Positions 9,162 through 18,356 of a stretch of 64,000 nucleotides of DNA are shown here, in pieces. This DNA is from Calditrichia bacterium (GTDB taxonomy: Bacteria > Calditrichota > Calditrichia > RBG-13-44-9 > J075), in assembly GCA_028284445.1 (NCBI GenBank), contig JANQRS010000036.1, forward strand, positions 62,001-126,000. Reading direction: 5' to 3'. The stretch's first letter is position 1; each line of letters opens with the position of its first letter. The notes beneath the pieces are model-generated. The model was not told the DNA's origin, searched no databases, and saw nothing but the letters and a program-made list of their open reading frames with translations. A program made the position numbers and the translations under genes.

Positions 9162-10541
9162 ATGAAAGCTTTTCCGGAAAAATTCTTGTGGGGTTCAGCA
9201 ACCTCCTCATATCAAATAGAAGGCGCCTGGAATGAAGGGGGCAAAGGCCCATCCATCTGGGATGCCTTCTGTACAGTTCCAGGGCGCGTCGCAAGAGGCG
9301 AGAGTGGGGAAGTGGCATGCGATCACTACCATCGTTTTAAAGATGATGTCAAATTGATGAAAAATATCGGCCTTCACGCATATCGGTTTTCAATCGCCTG
9401 GGCCCGCATTCAGCCAAACGGTCGTGGTAAGCCCAATCCGGACGGGATTCGCTTCTACTCCGAGTTGATAGATGAATTACTGGCCAATGATATCGTTCCC
9501 TGGGTAACGCTCTATCATTGGGATTTGCCGCTGGCATTGCAAATGGAAAACGACGGCTGGTTAAATCCGCAAATTGCAGATGACTTTGCGGCGTATGCTG
9601 ATATTTGCTTCGAGCATTTTGGCGATCGGGTCAAGAATTGGATTACCCTGAATGAACCATGGGTGGTATCCATTCTTGGATATGGTCAGGGCGTATTTGC
9701 GCCAGGCCGCACATCCAACAGCGAGCCATATCTGGCAGGGCATAACCTTTTGCGAGCCCATGCCTATGCGGTGGACATCTACCGTCGCAAATATCAGGCA
9801 AAGCAGGGCGGACAAATCGGCATTACCAACAACTGCGATTGGCGTGAACCGGCAACTGATTCCCAGGAAGACAAAGAGGCGGCACAGAGAGCGGTGGAAT
9901 TTTTCCTGGCCTGGTTTGCCGACCCGGTTTACTGCGGTCAATATCCGAAAGTGATGGTGGCGCGCGTGAAAGACCGACTGCCGTCATTTTCAGACAAGGA
10001 CAAGGGGCTGTTAAAAAATTCCACCGATTTCTTCGGGCTTAATCACTATGCCACCATGCTTGCTGCCAACAATACCAATGGCTCCAGGAAGACAGAAGTG
10101 TATGGTAATGGTGGCTTGTCTGAAGATCAGGATGTGCTTCTTACGGTCAAGAAGGAGTGGGAAAAAACCGATATGCACTGGGCGATTGTGCCCTGGGGAT
10201 GCCGTAAATTGCTCGAGTGGATCGATGATCGCTATGGACGTCCGCCGATCTACATTACCGAAAACGGCTGCGCTTTTCCCGAGGGCCCGGTTGACGGGAA
10301 AGTGGATGACCAGCGGCGCGTGGACTTTTTGAAGGGGTATCTCAGCGAATGTAACCAGGCGATAGCAAATGGCGTTGATCTCCGCGGTTATTTTCTTTGG
10401 TCGTTCATGGACAACTTTGAGTGGGCATCCGGTTACAGCAAGCGCTTTGGTATTCACTATGTTGATTTTGAGACCCAGGAGCGCATCCCAAAGGCCTCAG
10501 CCTTTTGGTATGCCGATACCATTCGCAATAACGGGTTTTAA
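9162..10541 (+). CDS. GH1 beta-glucosidase
   Basis: A 459-residue retaining beta-glycosidase, the standard length for bacterial GH1 enzymes. The N-terminal signature FLWGSATSSYQIEGAW is present; the acid/base E165 lies in TLNEPW and the nucleophile E367 in YITENG. Substrate-binding motifs for the non-reducing glucose (QIEG, the DLP and NEP segments, and WSFMDNFEW near the C-terminus) are intact. No signal peptide is present, so it works in the cytoplasm on imported cello-oligosaccharides or other beta-glucosides. A ribosome site CAGGAG precedes the ATG. It is followed by a sugar isomerase-like gene 115 bases downstream and stands divergent to the alpha-glucan genes. Confidence 0.95.
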   Translation: MKAFPEKFLWGSATSSYQIEGAWNEGGKGPSIWDAFCTVPGRVARGESGEVACDHYHRFKDDVKLMKNIGLHAYRFSIAWARIQPNGRGKPNPDGIRFYSELIDELLANDIVPWVTLYHWDLPLALQMENDGWLNPQIADDFAAYADICFEHFGDRVKNWITLNEPWVVSILGYGQGVFAPGRTSNSEPYLAGHNLLRAHAYAVDIYRRKYQAKQGGQIGITNNCDWREPATDSQEDKEAAQRAVEFFLAWFADPVYCGQYPKVMVARVKDRLPSFSDKDKGLLKNSTDFFGLNHYATMLAANNTNGSRKTEVYGNGGLSEDQDVLLTVKKEWEKTDMHWAIVPWGCRKLLEWIDDRYGRPPIYITENGCAFPEGPVDGKVDDQRRVDFLKGYLSECNQAIANGVDLRGYFLWSFMDNFEWASGYSKRFGIHYVDFETQERIPKASAFWYADTIRNNGF

Positions 10542-10656
10542 GTAGACACCAATGTAGATTTGTCTAAGGAAGCACATTGTATTAGATTCGCATAAATAAG
10601 TTGGTGTCTGTCAATATCAGCGCCATAATTGGTGAATCTTTGCGAAAGAGGCTTAC

Positions 10657-11577
10657 TTGAAACTTGGATTTGTTTCCGCGATACTGCCGGATTTGGCGCT
10701 GAAAGAGGTAATGGATTTTGCTGCAGAGACCGGTTATGATTGTGTCGAACTGATGTGCTGGCCAAAAGGCAAGGCCACTCGCCGCTACGCTGGCGTTACG
10801 CACCTCAATGTAAATACCCTTAACGAATATGATGTCGAGCGGGTGCGAAATTTGTGCAAGGCTACCGGTGTGTCCATAAGCGGTCTGGGCTACTATCCCA
10901 ATCCGCTGGCAGCGAATCGTCGCGAAGCCGGGATCTATATCGATCATATCAAAAAGGTGATTGTGGCTGCACAAATGCTTGGTATCAAGGTGGTAAACAC
11001 TTTTGTTGGTCGCAATCCATCGCTGTCGGTTGATGATAACTGGCCGCGCTTCCTGGAAGTGTGGAAAGATATTGTGACGTTTGCGGATGCCCATAAGGTC
11101 CGCATCGGCATTGAAAACTGCCCGATGTTATTTACCGATGACGAATGGCCGGGAGGCAAAAACCTGGCGACGTCACCGGCGATTTGGAAGCGGATGTTTA
11201 AAGATGTTTCCAGCCGGCGCTTTGGGCTGAATTATGATCCTTCGCATATGATCTGGCAGCACATGGATTACCTTGCTCCGATTCGCAAATTTTCGGATAA
11301 GCTATTTCATATTCACCTGAAGGATGTGCGCATCGATCACCACCTGTTAAACGAAGTCGGCATTATGGCGCCTCCCAATCACTGGCATTCTCCGAAAATT
11401 CCCGGATTGGGCGAAATTGATTGGGGAAAGTTCTTTTCATTGCTAACGAGTGTCGGATATAGCGGAGCAGTTTGCGTGGAAGTCGAGGATCGGGCATTTG
11501 AAGGCTCACTCAACAGGCGTAAGGCTGCCTTGCGGCAAAGCCTTACGTATCTCCGGCAATATGTGCCGGCTCCATGA
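10657..11577 (+). CDS. Sugar phosphate isomerase/epimerase-like TIM-barrel protein
   Basis: This 306-residue protein belongs to the xylose-isomerase-like TIM-barrel family (the AP endonuclease 2 fold). It opens with KLGFVSAILPDLALKEV and EMDFAAETGYDCVELM-type helices. Metal-binding positions typical of the family are visible: Glu in IGIENCP, Asp/His in NYDPSHMIW, HIHLKD, and the final Glu in CVEVED. Members isomerise or epimerise free or phosphorylated sugars and keto sugars; substrate cannot be inferred. I chose the TTG at 10657 because AAGAGG stands six bases upstream and the barrel begins at once. It follows the beta-glucosidase gene and probably shares its transcript. Confidence 0.82.
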   Translation: MKLGFVSAILPDLALKEVMDFAAETGYDCVELMCWPKGKATRRYAGVTHLNVNTLNEYDVERVRNLCKATGVSISGLGYYPNPLAANRREAGIYIDHIKKVIVAAQMLGIKVVNTFVGRNPSLSVDDNWPRFLEVWKDIVTFADAHKVRIGIENCPMLFTDDEWPGGKNLATSPAIWKRMFKDVSSRRFGLNYDPSHMIWQHMDYLAPIRKFSDKLFHIHLKDVRIDHHLLNEVGIMAPPNHWHSPKIPGLGEIDWGKFFSLLTSVGYSGAVCVEVEDRAFEGSLNRRKAALRQSLTYLRQYVPAP

Positions 11578-11600
11578 CAAGCGCTATCTTTGAGTCGAAA

Positions 11601-12662
11601 CTATTCAAAGTGACTCAGATAGCTTTCATACCCCTCGTCCGCTAACTTTTCCTTTGGGATGAAGCGCAGAGCGGCAGAGTTGATGCAATAGCGAAGGCCG
11701 GTTGGTTGCGGGCCATCGGTAAAGACGTGGCCAAGATGCGAATCACCATATTTGCTTCGAACCTCTACGCGCGGAACCAGCAACTTATAATCTTTCTTTT
11801 CAACAATATGTTCTTTCTCCAACGGACGAATAAAGCTTGGCCAGCCGGTGCCTGACTTGTATTTGTCCCTGGAGCTGAACAGCGGTTCTCCACTAACGAT
11901 ATCGACGTAAATACCGTCTGCCTTATTGTCCCAGAACTCGTTGCGGAACGGGCGCTCAGTGCCATCTTCCTGTGTCACATAATACTGCAGTTCGGTCAGG
12001 CTCTTGCGAATCACGTCGTCGGATGGTTTGTTGTATTTCATTGCCATCTTATTTGTCGCCTTCACTTTTCCCCAATGCTTCTCGATGAATTTGTCCCGTC
12101 CGGACCCCTTGCGATAGCGCTGATAGTGGGCGGGGTTTTTCTGATAATAGTCCTGGTGATATTCTTCCGCCGGATAAAAGACATCAAATTGACGAATGGG
12201 CGTTACAATCGGTTTGGAGAACACACCTGATTCCGCCAGTCTGGTCTTTGATGCTTCGGCAATTTGTTTCTGCTCATCTGTGTGATAGAAAATCGCAGAA
12301 GTATAGTGATGACCGCGATCGTAAAAAGAACCGCCGGCATCGGTTGGGTCAAATTGCCGCCAGAAAACTTCCACGAGTTGCTCATAGGTGACGCGAGCCG
12401 GATCAAAAGTAACCTGAACCACTTCGATATGGCTGGTGCGACCGGAACTGACCTGCTTGTAGGTTGGATTTTTTTCGGAACCGCCGCTATAACCGGAAAC
12501 GGCCGAAACAACGCCATCGACTTTCTCAAAGGGGGCTTCGATACACCAGAAGCATCCGCCGGCGAAGGTCGCGGTCTCAAGCTTGGCATCGCCGGATGAT
12601 GACATGGCGAAAAGGCTGAAGGCCGCTAAGGCAGTTATGAACGTATAGAACAGGGTTTTCAT
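11601..12662 (-). CDS. msrAB: Exported MsrA-MsrB methionine sulfoxide reductase fusion
   Basis: The protein repairs both stereoisomers of methionine sulfoxide in envelope proteins. From the ATG at 12662, which has AGAGGAG six bases upstream, it has 353 residues with a signal peptide ending near the MSSSGDA segment. MsrA comes first with the catalytic GCFWC motif and GYSGG; MsrB follows (about 215-353) with SGTGWPSF, the SHLGHVF loop and the catalytic Cys in RYCINSAALRF. The two CxxC pairs that bind zinc in many MsrB proteins are absent, so this is the zinc-free type. It is convergent with the isomerase-like gene, with only 23 bases between the stops. An exported MsrAB would suit a cell exposed to oxidants in the periplasm. 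Confidence 0.93.
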   Translation of the reverse strand: MKTLFYTFITALAAFSLFAMSSSGDAKLETATFAGGCFWCIEAPFEKVDGVVSAVSGYSGGSEKNPTYKQVSSGRTSHIEVVQVTFDPARVTYEQLVEVFWRQFDPTDAGGSFYDRGHHYTSAIFYHTDEQKQIAEASKTRLAESGVFSKPIVTPIRQFDVFYPAEEYHQDYYQKNPAHYQRYRKGSGRDKFIEKHWGKVKATNKMAMKYNKPSDDVIRKSLTELQYYVTQEDGTERPFRNEFWDNKADGIYVDIVSGEPLFSSRDKYKSGTGWPSFIRPLEKEHIVEKKDYKLLVPRVEVRSKYGDSHLGHVFTDGPQPTGLRYCINSAALRFIPKEKLADEGYESYLSHFE

Positions 12663-12719
12663 TTTTGCTCCTCTAAACATTTTTATTCCACATTGCCTCC
12701 CCTTAATTAACAGATCGGG

Positions 12720-12747
12720 TTGGCAATTCCAATATCCACAATAAAAT
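12720..12747 (+). promoter_or_regulatory. Candidate promoter for the histidine kinase
   Basis: TTGGCA (12720-12725) and TAAAAT (12742-12747) are 16 bases apart. The site sits in an open-frame stretch upstream of the kinase, which argues that translation begins further downstream (near 12879 or 12897). Spacing and hexamers are fair but not ideal. Confidence 0.4.
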
Positions 12748-12896
12748 ATTCACAAACCTCACAAGAACCTCAAATAATTCCCATCTTCTCCTGTTTGATG
12801 TTCACTATTTCTTATTTGATACAATGCTGTCAAAGTTCCATCCAATATGCCGAGGATGAACATAGCGTAGTTTGTACAATGGGGATTCAGCTTAGA

Positions 12897-15272
12897 ATGA
12901 CGGCACATGGGCAGATAACGGAAGATTTGATCAAAGAGCATCGCTTGCAGGCCCTTTTTGATCAAAATACCATCGCCGTTTCCGGAAATTTGGCTGTCAT
13001 TGTCACGCTACCGCTCATCCTGGACAATAGCTCGACCGGTGGTATCATCTTTCCCTGGCTGGCCTCTTTCCTCTTTATCATATTGCTCCGCGTTATTAAT
13101 TGGCGACTGTGGAAGAAAGACCAGGATTGGAAATCTCGCAAAAGAATCTACTTCCTCTCCTATGGAGCGCTGTCGTTTCTTACCGGCATGGCCTGGTTTG
13201 TTTTGGCGGCATTTGTTAGCATCAATGGAACGCCCTCGACAATGGCCTCTCTCTTGTTGATTCTGGCCGGTGTATGTGGTGCCTCGGTATCAACCTTGAG
13301 TGCATCCTTTCGCATCTATGCTTCCTTCGTTATGCCAATTATTCTGCCAACTACTTTCATCCTTATATTTGGCAACGATTTTGAAATGATGCCGCTTGGC
13401 ATTCTCTGCTTCATCTATATGGTAATTGTTCTGAGATCAAATTGGCTAATGAATCGCATTCTCATTCAGTCGTTAATAAATCGGTTTGAAAAAGAGGATT
13501 TAGTCGCGGATCTGGAGTCTGAAAAGCACCATGTAAATGCACTCAATGAACGTCTGGAAAGGGATATTCTTGTAAAGGAAGCCTTTGGGCAGCAGCTGCA
13601 GGAGAAGAATGCCGAGTTGGCGCATGCGCATAATGAATTGGAAGTGACCTTAAAGAAAGCACGGGAGTACGCCCGCAATGCTGAGGAAGCGAGTCAGGCA
13701 AAGGGTGAATTCCTGGCGACGATGAGCCACGAAATTCGCACCCCGATGAACGGCATTATTGGCTTAACGGATCTGCTTGCCGACACAAAGCTGAATGCTG
13801 ATCAGGAAGATTTTGTCAAGACGATTAAGATCAGTGCGGATTCCCTGCTCACTATTCTGAATGATATTCTGGATTTTAGCAAGATCGAAGCAGGTAAAAT
13901 TGAGCTTGAATCCGTCGATTTCCACCTCGCCGAAAGCCTGGAAAGCATCACCGATATCCTGGCGCCCCGAGCCCATGAAAAGGGGCTCGATTTCATTCTG
14001 GATATAGATGATGCATTCTTCCGTAAGCTAAACGGCGATCCCAATCGCATTCGCCAGGTAGCGATCAATTTTTTAAACAATGCCATCAAGTTTACGCATG
14101 AAGGGGAAATTTGCCTCAAGGTGGAAGTGATGTCCGAGACACCCACGGGCATTCTGGCCTGCTTCAAGATCAGTGATACCGGAATCGGTATCAGCGCTGA
14201 GCAGAAAAGCCGTCTGTTCCAGGAATTCTCTCAGGCCGATGCCTCAACAACCCGCAAATATGGCGGCACCGGACTTGGGCTGGTTATTTGCAAAAAATTG
14301 GCAGAGTTGATGGGTGGTGAGGTCGGCGTCAATAGCGTGCCGGGCGAAGGATCGACCTTTTGGTTCACGGTGATGCTTGGCAAAGTATTCGATAAAGCCC
14401 CGGTGGAGCCGGAAAAATCGCACGACGGGTTAAACGTGTTGCTGGTTGAAAGCCACTCTGCACACCGGCAGATTATTGTCCGCCATCTGAAGCGATTGGG
14501 ATGTCGAGTAAAGACGGTTGATCGCGGGAAAGAAGTGCTGGATTCGGTTGAGGATTGCATGATCAACGGTATGCTATTTGATATTGTGATGATTGATCAT
14601 AAGATGAAGGATCTGTCCTGGGAAGGTCTGGCGCGGCGTTTACGAATGAATGCCAGCACCTGCGGCATGTCGCTCCTGCTGCTGACGACGGCGACGAATC
14701 TCGCATTGAAGCGCAAAAACATGGAAGAGCTCTTTCATGCTGTGCTGACCAAACCAGTGAAGCTGAAATCGCTTCAGGCTGCGCTGACGCTGGCAAAAGA
14801 GGCGCAAAAGAGCATTGCGGCTGCGCGCCGATATGAGAAAAAAACGGTCATTGAAAAAGAAAAGACGCCTGCTGACCGGGGGGCACTACGTGTTTTGGTC
14901 GTAGAGGACAATCGCGTGAATCAAAAAGTAGCCCTTAAGACAATGGAGAAATTCGGCGCCGCCGTCGAAGTGGCCAACAATGGTGTTGAGGCGGTTGACG
15001 CGCTCCAGGAGAAGACTTTCGACCTGGTCTTTATGGATATCCACATGCCGGAAATGGATGGAATGACGGCAACGAAGATCATTCGGCAATCGGGCCCGGA
15101 TATGCCCAACTATGGTATCCCGATTGTCGCCATGACCGCCAACGCCATGAAAGGCGACCGCGAAAAATACCTCGATATCGGCATGAATGATTACTTGTCG
15201 AAACCCTTCAAGCGTGCGGATCTTGAAGCGCTGCTCCAGCGCTACGCAGAGAAAATAAATAGCAAGAAATGA
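12897..15272 (+). CDS. Membrane-bound hybrid histidine kinase with two receiver domains
   Basis: A signalling protein of about 791 residues. Six hydrophobic segments (about residues 25-190) form an unrecognised membrane sensor, followed by a coiled coil (about 195-265). The kinase core has the phosphoacceptor His278 in MSHEIRTPMNG, the N-box NFLNNAIKF, G1 DTGIGIS and G2 GGTGLGLVI. The first receiver keeps the phosphoacceptor-like Asp (VMIDHKM) but has ES in place of the acidic pair (LLVESHS), so it is probably degenerate. The second is canonical (VVEDNRVNQ, FMDIHMPEMDG, and the Lys in YLSKPF). No HPt domain or output domain is present. The start is uncertain: ATG 12879 is an alternative, neither has a strong ribosome site, and a longer open frame to 12720 overlaps a candidate promoter. 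No partner regulator is adjacent. Confidence 0.88.
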   Translation: MTAHGQITEDLIKEHRLQALFDQNTIAVSGNLAVIVTLPLILDNSSTGGIIFPWLASFLFIILLRVINWRLWKKDQDWKSRKRIYFLSYGALSFLTGMAWFVLAAFVSINGTPSTMASLLLILAGVCGASVSTLSASFRIYASFVMPIILPTTFILIFGNDFEMMPLGILCFIYMVIVLRSNWLMNRILIQSLINRFEKEDLVADLESEKHHVNALNERLERDILVKEAFGQQLQEKNAELAHAHNELEVTLKKAREYARNAEEASQAKGEFLATMSHEIRTPMNGIIGLTDLLADTKLNADQEDFVKTIKISADSLLTILNDILDFSKIEAGKIELESVDFHLAESLESITDILAPRAHEKGLDFILDIDDAFFRKLNGDPNRIRQVAINFLNNAIKFTHEGEICLKVEVMSETPTGILACFKISDTGIGISAEQKSRLFQEFSQADASTTRKYGGTGLGLVICKKLAELMGGEVGVNSVPGEGSTFWFTVMLGKVFDKAPVEPEKSHDGLNVLLVESHSAHRQIIVRHLKRLGCRVKTVDRGKEVLDSVEDCMINGMLFDIVMIDHKMKDLSWEGLARRLRMNASTCGMSLLLLTTATNLALKRKNMEELFHAVLTKPVKLKSLQAALTLAKEAQKSIAAARRYEKKTVIEKEKTPADRGALRVLVVEDNRVNQKVALKTMEKFGAAVEVANNGVEAVDALQEKTFDLVFMDIHMPEMDGMTATKIIRQSGPDMPNYGIPIVAMTANAMKGDREKYLDIGMNDYLSKPFKRADLEALLQRYAEKINSKK

Positions 15273-15575
15273 TGTCCATGCTTACATGACAATTGCATCT
15301 TGGCGGCCTCATCGCAAATGCGCTGCTTGCGCAATTATGGTCAGGTATGTTAATTTTCAAATTCCAACAGGAAAAATTCCAGGAAGCGTTCTGTTTGGTG
15401 TTTTTCCTGTTGGAATTTTTCTTGTTGCCATATATCCTGTTGGATAGCATCAACCATTTCGTAGGGTAATGCTATGTCTCTCCGGTATTAGCAGATGTAA
15501 CGGCAAATCCCCCAAATCCGCCGGCCATTCCCGGATGACCGGCAATTCTTTACATCCATAAGTGATTGGACGGTT
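15273..15575. other. 303-base intergenic region with repeats
   Basis: No gene is visible. The main structure is the long inverted repeat at 15359-15418, listed separately, plus a further copy of TCCTGTTGGA at 15435-15444. The remainder before the next ATG contains no clear promoter; the ribosome site of the following gene is weak (GATTGGA). Confidence 0.6.
15359..15418. repeat. 18-bp inverted repeat with 24-base loop, possible terminator
   Basis: Bases 15359-15376 are the exact reverse complement of 15401-15418. The stem is A/T-rich at both ends and is followed by TTCTTG, so it may act as a weak terminator for the histidine kinase gene that ends at 15272. The ten-base core TCCTGTTGGA occurs three times within 85 bases (15362-15371 inverted, 15405-15414, 15435-15444). 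Confidence 0.65.
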
Positions 15576-18209
15576 ATGAAAAAATGTAACAATGATGAAC
15601 ATGGTTCGTGGCGCAAAATCGCAGGCGTGCTGCTCTTCCTCTTTTTCGCCGCCGGCGCCTTGTATGGCCAGCAGTTTGAATTCCTGGCAACCCAGGTAGC
15701 TGGATCCGGCTCCAGTGACGTTGAAGTAGAAGTGGTAGATCCGTCTGCGACGACCGGTGACGATTATCGAGTGACCTTCAGTCTTTCAGGCGATGATCTG
15801 CTTTACAGCGTGGAAAACACAAGCACCCAGACAGTTGTTGCGCAGGATATTGCGGTTGGTACAACCTCTCCGGTGTTTGAAGGCATTACCGTAACCGTTG
15901 TTTTGCCGACCTCGTCCCAGTATCGTGATTTTATTGAAGTCGCCTACGGCGGTGTCGCAGTAGATCCGGCGGTGCATATTTTCCGGCCAGGTGATAGCCA
16001 GGGACGCGGCGGCAATAACTCCAATGGTGAATATACCTTCGTTGGCGGTGGTGGACTAGGTGGCCTCAGCCGCATTTCCCGAAACGAGGCAAACACCAAT
16101 TTTTTTGACTACGAAATTCGCTTTGAAGGCACCCAGGGTGGAAATAACAAAATGGTGCATGCATTTACTGCGGAAGGGACGAATGATGTGCCATTCTCGG
16201 TTTGGAATATCGGCAAGAACACCCCGGATGATACCAGCGATGACTACCAGGTTTTGGCGATAGGTTTCGACGATAGCAATAATCCCACGGTGTTTGACGG
16301 TGGTGCAGCGCCGTCCGACGGCGGTAGCGGGACGATGTTCGACCGCATCTATATCTACGAAATTAACACAGCTGGCGGCACCGCCGCTGATATCAACGGA
16401 GATGGCAGCGTTGATTACGCTGATTTTCTTCAGGACGTGACCAATAGTGGTGGCAATGTCAGTTCCGGTTTCTTTGGTAAAGCCTATGTGGGGAACGAAG
16501 TGCTTGCCCGCTTCTCAATGGTCGCCTTGAACAATGTCTCCACATATCTGCCCGCTGATGGGACCACGATTCGGATAACAACGAGTAAGCCGCCGCAGGC
16601 AGATGACGTTTTCGAGTTTTCGACCGAGGAGTTCGGTTTATTTGCCAGTCCGGCTGAATTGAATTTTGGTAACCTGCAGTTGGGCATGCAATTGACCCTT
16701 CAACTTGATCTGGTGAATGCCTCTGCATCAACGATTTCCATTACCAGCATCAGCGACAATTCCAGCGAGATATCCTTAAGCGCAAATCCTGCCTCAATTG
16801 CAGCCGGTGATACCGCTACAATTGATGTCACTTATGAGCCGACATTCATCGGCGCAGTAAATGCCACCTTAACCATTGCCAGCGATGACGCATTCTATCC
16901 ATCCTACGTAATGGACTTACGTGGCGAAGGTCTGCCGCAAACCACCGGCATTATCAATATTCTCGGACGCCTGGATATTCCCAACATCGGGGTAACCGAT
17001 ATCTGGGGCTACTATGATGAAGTCAATGATCGCGAATATGCTGTGCTGGGCGGCGCTTCCGGCGGAATCTCCATCGTCGATGTGACCGATCCGGCCCGCC
17101 CGGAACTGATGTCTCAGGTCACCGGGGTACCGGGATTTGATGTAAAGGTGTATGATCACTATGCGTATTCCGTAAACGGAGGATCTGCTGGTCTGGGTGG
17201 AATTGTTGATATCCAGGATCCCGCCAATCCGCAGATTGTCGGGGACTTCCCATCGTCGCATAATATTTTTATCACGGAAACCGGATATATGGTTTCGGAA
17301 ATATTTGGCCTGCGAGTGTTCGATCTAAATGCCGATCCCACCAATCCGCAATTGCTCTACCAGGGCGGCAACGAAGGACACGACGCCTCAGTCATTGGCA
17401 ATACCCTCTACGATTTTCACGGCAGTGTCGGCACCTTTATCTATGACTTTACCAACCCCGGAACGCCCGTTCTACAGGGCAGTATTCTGGACCCCGGCAT
17501 TGCCTACAACCATAGCGGATGGACAACCACCGACGGTAATTTTCTCTTCATCTGCGATGAATTGGCAAATCACCCCTCTCCGGATATTATTGTCTATGAT
17601 ATCAGCAATTTGTCCAATCCGCAGCGGGTAGGGGAGTTCGCAGATCCGGACGCAACCATTCACAATCTCTTCGTTCTCGGTGACTACGCCGTCACGTCCT
17701 ACTACAACCAGGGATTCCAGGTCTTTGACGTATCGGACCCGGCAAACATCAGCAAAGTCGATCAATTCGACACCTCAATTTTTAATGGCGAAGGCTTCAA
17801 TGGCGCCTGGGGGGTGTATCCTTTCGCGCCGTCGGGAAATATCTACATTAGTGATCAACAGTCCGGTCTGCATATTTTCGAACTGAATACCGAGACAACC
17901 TCAGTTGGACCGGAGCCGGACATTCAGCCCGGTACTTTTGCGCTCTACAATAACTATCCGAATCCATTTAATCCGGAAACCCGTATCGCTTATGATCTTG
18001 GTAAGGGCAGTGCGGTCACCCTGGAGATATTCAATATGCTTGGACAGAAAGTGCGCACCCTGGCAAATGGCCGTAAAGCTGCCGGTAGCCATGAGGTGAT
18101 TTGGGATGGCGCCGACAATGCCGGGCAGCAAGTGAGTTCCGGAATCTATTTTTATCGCCTGGAGGCCGGAGATTTTGTCGACACCAAGCGCATGCTGCTT
18201 GTTCGCTAA
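15576..18209 (+). CDS. Secreted LVIVD-propeller protein with T9SS-type C-terminal domain, copy 1
   Basis: An 877-residue exported protein of the choice-of-anchor B/LVIVD class. After a signal peptide (ending near ALYGQ) comes a novel N-terminal beta domain (about 30-260), an EF-hand/dockerin-like loop DINGDGSVDYADF (about 272-285), an ASPM/hydin-like Ig domain (about 350-450, FASPAELNFGNLQLG) and a propeller built of LVIVD repeats (about 460-770, for example GGISIVDVTDPARP). The last 80 residues form the FlgD-like/type IX sorting domain: NYPNPFNPETRIAY through GQKVRTLANG to RMLLVR. It should be secreted through the type IX system to the surface or outside. The molecular role is unknown; propellers of this type are often binding scaffolds. 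A near-identical architecture follows at 18357. Confidence 0.85.
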   Translation: MKKCNNDEHGSWRKIAGVLLFLFFAAGALYGQQFEFLATQVAGSGSSDVEVEVVDPSATTGDDYRVTFSLSGDDLLYSVENTSTQTVVAQDIAVGTTSPVFEGITVTVVLPTSSQYRDFIEVAYGGVAVDPAVHIFRPGDSQGRGGNNSNGEYTFVGGGGLGGLSRISRNEANTNFFDYEIRFEGTQGGNNKMVHAFTAEGTNDVPFSVWNIGKNTPDDTSDDYQVLAIGFDDSNNPTVFDGGAAPSDGGSGTMFDRIYIYEINTAGGTAADINGDGSVDYADFLQDVTNSGGNVSSGFFGKAYVGNEVLARFSMVALNNVSTYLPADGTTIRITTSKPPQADDVFEFSTEEFGLFASPAELNFGNLQLGMQLTLQLDLVNASASTISITSISDNSSEISLSANPASIAAGDTATIDVTYEPTFIGAVNATLTIASDDAFYPSYVMDLRGEGLPQTTGIINILGRLDIPNIGVTDIWGYYDEVNDREYAVLGGASGGISIVDVTDPARPELMSQVTGVPGFDVKVYDHYAYSVNGGSAGLGGIVDIQDPANPQIVGDFPSSHNIFITETGYMVSEIFGLRVFDLNADPTNPQLLYQGGNEGHDASVIGNTLYDFHGSVGTFIYDFTNPGTPVLQGSILDPGIAYNHSGWTTTDGNFLFICDELANHPSPDIIVYDISNLSNPQRVGEFADPDATIHNLFVLGDYAVTSYYNQGFQVFDVSDPANISKVDQFDTSIFNGEGFNGAWGVYPFAPSGNIYISDQQSGLHIFELNTETTSVGPEPDIQPGTFALYNNYPNPFNPETRIAYDLGKGSAVTLEIFNMLGQKVRTLANGRKAAGSHEVIWDGADNAGQQVSSGIYFYRLEAGDFVDTKRMLLVR

Positions 18210-18248
18210 CCTCCCTGATAATGTAAGAGAATCTTAATTGCAACCACC

Positions 18249-18283
18249 CGCCGTTTTGCTTATCTTTGATAAGCAAAACGGCG
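18249..18283 (+). terminator. Perfect 16-bp hairpin between tandem paralogues
   Basis: CGCCGTTTTGCTTATC (18249-18264) pairs perfectly with 18268-18283 around a three-base loop TTT. No T-run follows (AGTTGG), so classical intrinsic termination is doubtful. It may serve as a transcript-end stabiliser or partial terminator between the two LVIVD genes. Confidence 0.5.
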
Positions 18284-18356
18284 AGTTGGATAGCCACACC
18301 TAAAGGTAGTTGAATTGATTCAGTAACCAGTTCATTCTTAACTGACGGGGCGACCT

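Noticed and set aside
10544..10609. Nine-base inverted copies AGACACCAA and TTGGTGTCT
   Set aside because: The arms are short and about 48 bases apart; chance is a sufficient explanation.
12720..12896. Longer N-terminus of the hybrid kinase from TTG 12720
   Set aside because: It begins inside a candidate promoter and has no ribosome site; the extra residues look non-conserved.
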